Below the pieces are notes generated by a model. That model saw only the letters and a program-made list of their open reading frames with translations. It was not told where the DNA came from and made no database searches. Both the position numbers and the translations under genes were made by a program. A stretch of 64,000 nucleotides of DNA from an uncultured OM43 clade bacterium (lineage in GTDB: Bacteria > Pseudomonadota > Gammaproteobacteria > Burkholderiales > Methylophilaceae): positions 1 to 64,000 of the forward strand of contig CACEEB010000004.1 of assembly GCA_902558495.1 (NCBI GenBank), in the 5' to 3' direction. This document shows positions 58,753 through 64,000 of the stretch, in pieces (the stretch's first letter is position 1; each line of letters begins with the position of its first letter).

Positions 58753-59056
58753 ATTTATGTGGTACGTTTTTAATGCAACTGATACAGAAAATAGTCTAGC
58801 TAAAAGGCTGAAACATAGACCTGAACATATCGCTAGGCTTACTGAGCTTATTAATGAAGGGAGATTACTCGTCGCTGGAGCCTACCCAGCAATTGATAAT
58901 ATCGATCCAGGTAAGAATGGTTTTAAAGGAAGTCTTATCATTGCAGAATTTGACTGTATCGAAGATGCCCAAGATTGGGCAAAAAAAGAACCCTTTCTAT
59001 TGCATGGAGTTTATTCAGATATCGATATTAAACTATTAAAAAAGAGCCTACCTTAA
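58739..59056 (+). CDS. YciI family protein (likely start MWYVFNATD at 58757)
   Basis: RPEHIARLTELINEGRLLVAGAYPAIDN. Confidence 0.9.
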   Translation: MVRDKFMWYVFNATDTENSLAKRLKHRPEHIARLTELINEGRLLVAGAYPAIDNIDPGKNGFKGSLIIAEFDCIEDAQDWAKKEPFLLHGVYSDIDIKLLKKSLP

Positions 59057-59057
59057 T

Positions 59058-59312
59058 ATGATGGAGAAAATTATTACTGAACGACTAGCTTTTTTAAATC
59101 CCACCAGGCTTGAAATTATTAACGAAAGTCATCTCCATCAAGGTCATTCAGGAAATACTGGTGGGGGACATTTTAATGTTCTCATTGAGAGCTTAGCCTT
59201 TCAAAACAAAACGAGAATGGAAATGCATCGAATGGTTTACGGTGCTTTAGAAGATTTAATACCAAAAAAGATTCACGCTCTCAGCATAAAAGCTAAAAAT
59301 CCAAATGCTTAA
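59058..59312 (+). CDS. BolA family protein
   Basis: LNPTRLEIINESHLHQGHSGNTGGGHFNVLIES. Confidence 0.93.
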   Translation: MMEKIITERLAFLNPTRLEIINESHLHQGHSGNTGGGHFNVLIESLAFQNKTRMEMHRMVYGALEDLIPKKIHALSIKAKNPNA

Positions 59313-60093
59313 TACCTTATCCAAAAATTGCTTACTACTCCTTTTACTTATATTTTTTAATATTAGTCAGGCGGAAGTCGCTAGTGTAAATGGTAAAAAT
59401 ATTTCACAAGATCTAGTAGACTTCATTAAAAGTGAAGTAAAAAAACAAGGGAGGTCTGTTAATAATGAAATGGAAGAAAATATAATTGATCGACTGATTG
59501 ACCTTGAAGTGATAAACCAAGCTGCGAGTGAGTCAGGATTATTATCTGACCCAATGATTCTAGCCCAAGCTGAGCTATCCACAAAAGAGCTTATTTATAC
59601 GCTTTACCTGCAAAAATTTATTGTAAAAAATCCTATATATGATGATGAAGTAAGACTTAAGTATGATAAATTCAAAATTGGTTTTAATGAGCAGGAATAC
59701 AATGCAAGCCATATACTTGTTAAATCAAAAAATAAAGCCAAAAAAATAATCAAAAAACTTAAACGTGATGCCAATTTTGCAGAATTAGCATCTAAATACT
59801 CAATAGATGATGAGACTAAAGAAAATGGAGGAGATCTCGGATGGTTTTCAAAAGATCTTATGGTTAATTCTTTTTATGAGGGGGTAAAGAAATTGAAAGA
59901 AGGAGAATTTTCAAAAAAACCCATTCAAACTCAATTTGGGTGGCATATCATCGTCCTAAAAAAAATAAGACCATTAGCAGCCCCTAAATGGATTGATAAA
60001 AAAGATGACATTAAAACAGAATTACAAAAGGAAAAACTTAAGGCACATTTACAGAAATTACGTGCCGCAGCCAATATATCTTTGAAAGATTAA
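59305..60093 (+). CDS. Periplasmic parvulin-type peptidyl-prolyl isomerase
   Basis: Signal peptide; ASHILVKSKNKAKKIIKKL, NGGDLGWFSKDLMVNSF, QTQFGWHIIVLKKI. Confidence 0.93.
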   Translation: MLNTLSKNCLLLLLLIFFNISQAEVASVNGKNISQDLVDFIKSEVKKQGRSVNNEMEENIIDRLIDLEVINQAASESGLLSDPMILAQAELSTKELIYTLYLQKFIVKNPIYDDEVRLKYDKFKIGFNEQEYNASHILVKSKNKAKKIIKKLKRDANFAELASKYSIDDETKENGGDLGWFSKDLMVNSFYEGVKKLKEGEFSKKPIQTQFGWHIIVLKKIRPLAAPKWIDKKDDIKTELQKEKLKAHLQKLRAAANISLKD

Positions 60094-60094
60094 A

Positions 60095-60853
60095 TTATAT
60101 CGCTTTAATTTGTGTGACAGCATCTAAAATAGCTTGAGCATCGCCATCAACTTTTTTTGTAGGTACAAGATCGGGCCACAAGAAAGCAAGTGAATCTATC
60201 AATAAAAGTGTTTTGCTTATTTTTTCTTTATCTGCCTTATCATCCACCTGCATTTTATTCAGAATACCTTTAGCTATCATGGTAAAGCCAAGGGCATCTT
60301 GATACTCATATTTATTCTTTACATCACCATTCACAATACCGATAGCATATTCTTCAGCAGCAGTTTCTAGTAAAGATTGTACTAGTATTATTGTTTGATC
60401 AACCGTTTTACTCTCTTCACTGACAAATTGTGCATTTTTATCAATAGCGTCAAACAAATTTTGATAATTATCATTAATTACATTCAATGGCTCTTCATTT
60501 TCAACAGATAATGCTAGTTTTTCCAATTCAGAAGAAAATCCATCAGCACCTTTTGCCTCAAAAGTTGGAATAATATCTCCATATAACTCACTCTCTGGAT
60601 GCTTCATGTGGTGTTGGCCATTCTCAATGTAGTTAGCCTTGTATAATTCAACTCCTACCCATAGATGTCCTTTAATTAAATTAAGGTTAGTCAAATATTC
60701 AATATCTGATGAAAATACCTTAGGTGATGAGCTCTTCATATCTCCATGGTCGTGACCATGGTCATGACCATCGTGGTCATCATGATTGTGGTGGTCATCA
60801 TGACAACCTATAACAAAGATAGTCAATAATATTGTTAGGAAATATTTTTTCAT
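60095..60853 (-). CDS. His-rich lipoprotein, putative periplasmic metal-binding partner of FTR1 permease
   Basis: Lipobox VIGC followed by HDDHHNHDDHDGHDHGHDHGD; GHLWVGVELYK...HHMKHPESELY motif; immediately downstream of FTR1 gene. Confidence 0.7.
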   Translation of the reverse strand: MKKYFLTILLTIFVIGCHDDHHNHDDHDGHDHGHDHGDMKSSSPKVFSSDIEYLTNLNLIKGHLWVGVELYKANYIENGQHHMKHPESELYGDIIPTFEAKGADGFSSELEKLALSVENEEPLNVINDNYQNLFDAIDKNAQFVSEESKTVDQTIILVQSLLETAAEEYAIGIVNGDVKNKYEYQDALGFTMIAKGILNKMQVDDKADKEKISKTLLLIDSLAFLWPDLVPTKKVDGDAQAILDAVTQIKAI

Positions 60854-60870
60854 AATTTAAGCAGCCTTAT

Positions 60871-61767
60871 TTATTTTTTAAAGTAAAAGCTTTTCCACAT
60901 TCTAATACCAAATACTAGGGATAGCAGCCATAAAATAACCTCAGGCCAATTTGGATTACTGTTATAACCTAAAAAGCCGGTAAGAAATATACCTACCCTA
61001 CCCTTATCATGAAGTAAATGAGTGTATTTATCATTACCATTAATGTTGTATGAATATAGCGTTGTATTTTCTACCTCTTTTTGCGGCTCTAAGATGCTCC
61101 ATACTCTTGGAATTTCACTCTTATCATTTATCCCAAAGATTTCCAAATGATTTCCTTTTACAAAAAATTCTTCCATCTCATGTGTTCCATAAGCAACCAT
61201 ACCGGATGCAAAAATCACTAACATTAGCGTTGTTCCTTGAAAGAATGCTTTAAGATTTATCTTTCTCCCCTGAACTACAATTCCATATCCGATAAGGATT
61301 GCAATAATCATGCCGCTGAAAAACCCTAAATAGGAAAAACTGCCAGTCATATTAAAACTTCCCATCAAAAATAAAGCAGTCTCAAAACCTTCTCGTAAAA
61401 TTGCAAAAAACACTACCAAGAAAATTCCCCATCCTGCCGTCTGCATTGCCATTTTTGTTTTCTTTTCCATAGCCGCTCTTTCACTTACGTGCTTTGATAG
61501 CCAGAAAACAACGTACCATAAGAGCATTGCAGTAACATACATACTAATGCCTTCAAACAGTGATTGAATCGAAGCATTTCCTATGGATTCCTTAATTACA
61601 TTTATTCCAACAGCCACTCCTGCACTTGCGAGAATAGCAGCCATGACTGCAAGCCAAAGCTGATTTATTTCTCTTTTAAGATTATTTTTTTCTAGAAGTG
61701 TATATATGATTCCAACTATAAGGCAAGCTTCAAGACACTCTCTAAAAGTTATTATAAATTCATTCAA
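60871..61767 (-). CDS. FTR1/EfeU-family iron permease
   Basis: Two REXXE motifs (FRECLEACL, LREGFETAL) in multi-TM protein. Confidence 0.9.
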   Translation of the reverse strand: MNEFIITFRECLEACLIVGIIYTLLEKNNLKREINQLWLAVMAAILASAGVAVGINVIKESIGNASIQSLFEGISMYVTAMLLWYVVFWLSKHVSERAAMEKKTKMAMQTAGWGIFLVVFFAILREGFETALFLMGSFNMTGSFSYLGFFSGMIIAILIGYGIVVQGRKINLKAFFQGTTLMLVIFASGMVAYGTHEMEEFFVKGNHLEIFGINDKSEIPRVWSILEPQKEVENTTLYSYNINGNDKYTHLLHDKGRVGIFLTGFLGYNSNPNWPEVILWLLSLVFGIRMWKSFYFKK

Positions 61768-61803
61768 AACTCAAGTTCCTCTTAAAATTGTTAATATTCT
61801 AGA

Positions 61804-61818
61804 TGAGAATCATTCTCA
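61804..61818 (-). promoter_or_regulatory. Fur-box-like operator upstream of FTR1 operon
   Basis: TGAGAAT-C-ATTCTCA perfect 7-1-7 palindrome, 37 nt upstream of the FTR1 start. Confidence 0.75.
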
Positions 61819-61994
61819 TTACAATCAATTATGAAATAATACTAAATTAAGATTATTTAATGACCTTATAGTTTAATAAAAAACTTAAAAAATTTATTTT
61901 TATAGCTATTATCGATTAATGCTTAGTATTTTTTGAATAAAGACTGTTAAAATCAGACCATATTTAAGTATTTTTAACTTAATCTAACATTACG

Positions 61995-64000
61995 ATGCAA
62001 AAAAATATCATAACCACAATTCTTGGTAATCAAGTTTATTCAAATTTTCGAAAAAATAATCTCTTAGAAAAGATTCAGTCTATTTGTCCCCAAATAAGAA
62101 ATCTATCCTCGGCATACCTCCATATTTGTGAGAGCGATGAGAATTTAACCACTGATGAAATTACCAGATTGAATCAATTATTGGATTATGGAACTCCATC
62201 AGAAATTAGTAGAAATTCAGACAATGTGATCTATATATCACCAAGATTAGGAACTATTTCACCATGGAGCTCTCGAGCAACAGATATTGCCCTTCATTGT
62301 GATATTCAATTAAATCGTATTGAAAGATGCTCGATGATATATCTTCATACTGAAGAAAAGTTATCGAAAGAAACAAAGCTTTCAATTGGAAATATACTTT
62401 TTGATCGAATGACTGAATCATTATTTTTTGATGAAAAATCAACTTATCAATTATTCACTCACCAAAACCCCAGAAAGTTAGAGCATATTGACTTTCTCAT
62501 AAACGGTATTCAGGCTATTACCGATTATAGCGAGCAATGTGGGCTTGCGTTATCTGAAGACGAAATTTCATATCTAGCTGATCACTACAACAAAACTAAA
62601 AGTAACCCAACCGATGCGGAATTAATGATGTTTGCCCAAGCTAATTCTGAGCATTGTCGCCATAAAATTTTTAATGCCTCTTGGATAATTGATCAAAAAG
62701 AACAAGAACATTCCTTATTTAAAATGATCAGGAATACCCATGAAGTATCTCCGCAAAAAACAATAGTAGCCTATTCAGATAACTCCTCAGTTATTGAAGG
62801 AAGGTCAATAAATCGATTTTATCCAGACACCCAAAATAATTATAGGCCTCATCAAGAAATTACTCATTTTTTAATGAAAGTTGAAACGCATAATCATCCT
62901 ACTGCTATATCACCATTTGCTGGGGCAGCAACTGGATCTGGTGGTGAAATAAGAGATGAAGGAGCGACTGGCAGAGGATCAAAACCAAAAGCTGGTTTGG
63001 CGGGATTTTCAGTATCTAATTTAAATATTCCTGAATTTAAACAAAATTGGGAAAATAGAAATCTTGGCAAACCTGATCGCATTGCTTCGGCCTTACAGAT
63101 AATGATTGATGGTCCTATAGGAGCTGCATCCTACAATAATGAATTTGGTAGGCCCAATATATTAGGATATTTTAGAACACTAGAAATTAATGTAGAAGGC
63201 AAATTTAAGGGTTATCACAAACCTATAATGTTAGCTGGTGGTCTTGGGAATATAAGTGACGGTCATACAACAAAAAAACAATTAAATGAAGGAAATTTAT
63301 TAGTACAACTTGGTGGGCCTGCAATGCTTATTGGTTTAGGAGGAGGTGCTGCTTCCAGTATGAAAACCGGCACGAATCAGGAGAATCTTGACTTTGATTC
63401 AGTGCAAAGAGGTAATCCAGAACTTCAAAGGAGAGCACAAGAAGTTATTGATAAATGTTGGCAAATGGGCCAACTAAATCCTATATTAAGCATTCATGAT
63501 GTAGGAGCTGGTGGTTTATCGAATGCCTTTCCTGAGTTAATACATGACGGGGGTGTTGGAGCAATATTTGATCTAAGGTCCATACATAACGAAGAGCTTG
63601 GAATGTCACCTAAAGAAATTTGGTCAAATGAAGCGCAAGAGAGATATGTGCTAGCAATTCATCCAAAAAATCTTGAAAATTTTACTGCAATTTGTAAAAG
63701 AGAAAGGTGTCCTTTTGCAGTAGTTGGAAAAGCCACTAAAGATCAAAAACTAGTTGTCATGGATAACTTGCTCAATGATCAGCCGGTCAATATGGATTTG
63801 AATGTATTATTAGGAAAGCCTCCTAAAACCTTAAAAAAAATTACTACAGAAATCCCCAATGTTATTGAAAAAAATATTGATCATACAAAATTCGATGAAA
63901 ACTTAAAAAAAGTTCTGCAATATCCTTCCGTTGCAAGTAAAAGCTTTTTGATAACTATTGGAGACAGATCAGTTACTGGATTGATCGCAAGAGATCAAAT
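61995..64000 (+). CDS. purL: Phosphoribosylformylglycinamidine synthase, 3' end beyond window
   Basis: ATG at 61995; LDYGTPSEIS, MMFAQANSEHCRHKIFNASW, KVETHNHPTAISPFAGAATGSGGEIRDEGATGRG; frame open to window end. Confidence 0.96.
   Translation, partial: MQKNIITTILGNQVYSNFRKNNLLEKIQSICPQIRNLSSAYLHICESDENLTTDEITRLNQLLDYGTPSEISRNSDNVIYISPRLGTISPWSSRATDIALHCDIQLNRIERCSMIYLHTEEKLSKETKLSIGNILFDRMTESLFFDEKSTYQLFTHQNPRKLEHIDFLINGIQAITDYSEQCGLALSEDEISYLADHYNKTKSNPTDAELMMFAQANSEHCRHKIFNASWIIDQKEQEHSLFKMIRNTHEVSPQKTIVAYSDNSSVIEGRSINRFYPDTQNNYRPHQEITHFLMKVETHNHPTAISPFAGAATGSGGEIRDEGATGRGSKPKAGLAGFSVSNLNIPEFKQNWENRNLGKPDRIASALQIMIDGPIGAASYNNEFGRPNILGYFRTLEINVEGKFKGYHKPIMLAGGLGNISDGHTTKKQLNEGNLLVQLGGPAMLIGLGGGAASSMKTGTNQENLDFDSVQRGNPELQRRAQEVIDKCWQMGQLNPILSIHDVGAGGLSNAFPELIHDGGVGAIFDLRSIHNEELGMSPKEIWSNEAQERYVLAIHPKNLENFTAICKRERCPFAVVGKATKDQKLVVMDNLLNDQPVNMDLNVLLGKPPKTLKKITTEIPNVIEKNIDHTKFDENLKKVLQYPSVASKSFLITIGDRSVTGLIARDQ

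Noticed and set aside
60740-60806. Short repetitive catgaccatgg/ggtcatcatg tract considered as a repeat or CRISPR-like element
   Set aside because: It is simply the codons of the His/Asp/Gly-rich N-terminus of the lipoprotein; no regular repeat-spacer structure.

Overview
This is a 64 kb, AT-rich, densely coding chromosomal window from a Gram-negative bacterium. The gene content and order (infC-rpmI-rplT-pheST-ihfA-merR-tRNAPro, nqrABCDEF, scpAB-rluB, ispZ-yciI-bolA-ppi, surE-nlpD) and the streamlined spacing suggest a betaproteobacterium, plausibly a Methylophilales/OM43-like marine methylotroph. That assignment is inference, not proven. Almost everything is core housekeeping: translation, DNA repair, Na+-NQR, lysine biosynthesis, purine biosynthesis, chromosome segregation. 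I see no prophage, transposase, CRISPR array, restriction or toxin-antitoxin locus, or rRNA operon. Six tRNA genes are visible: Pro-GGG, Val-GAC, Leu-GAG, Leu-UAA, Cys-GCA and Gly-GCC. The most interesting accessory-like features are: (1) a tightly packed cassette of peptide-ABC binding protein, signal-peptide-less YkuD-family enzyme, DppB and DppC permeases and NagZ, which looks like a dedicated murein-peptide uptake and recycling module; (2) an FTR1-type iron permease paired with a His-rich lipoprotein behind a perfect Fur-box-like palindrome; (3) non-canonical start codons (infC ATA; a merR-family gene apparently with CTG); (4) compaction features such as a bidirectional terminator inside the 3' coding end of tadA.
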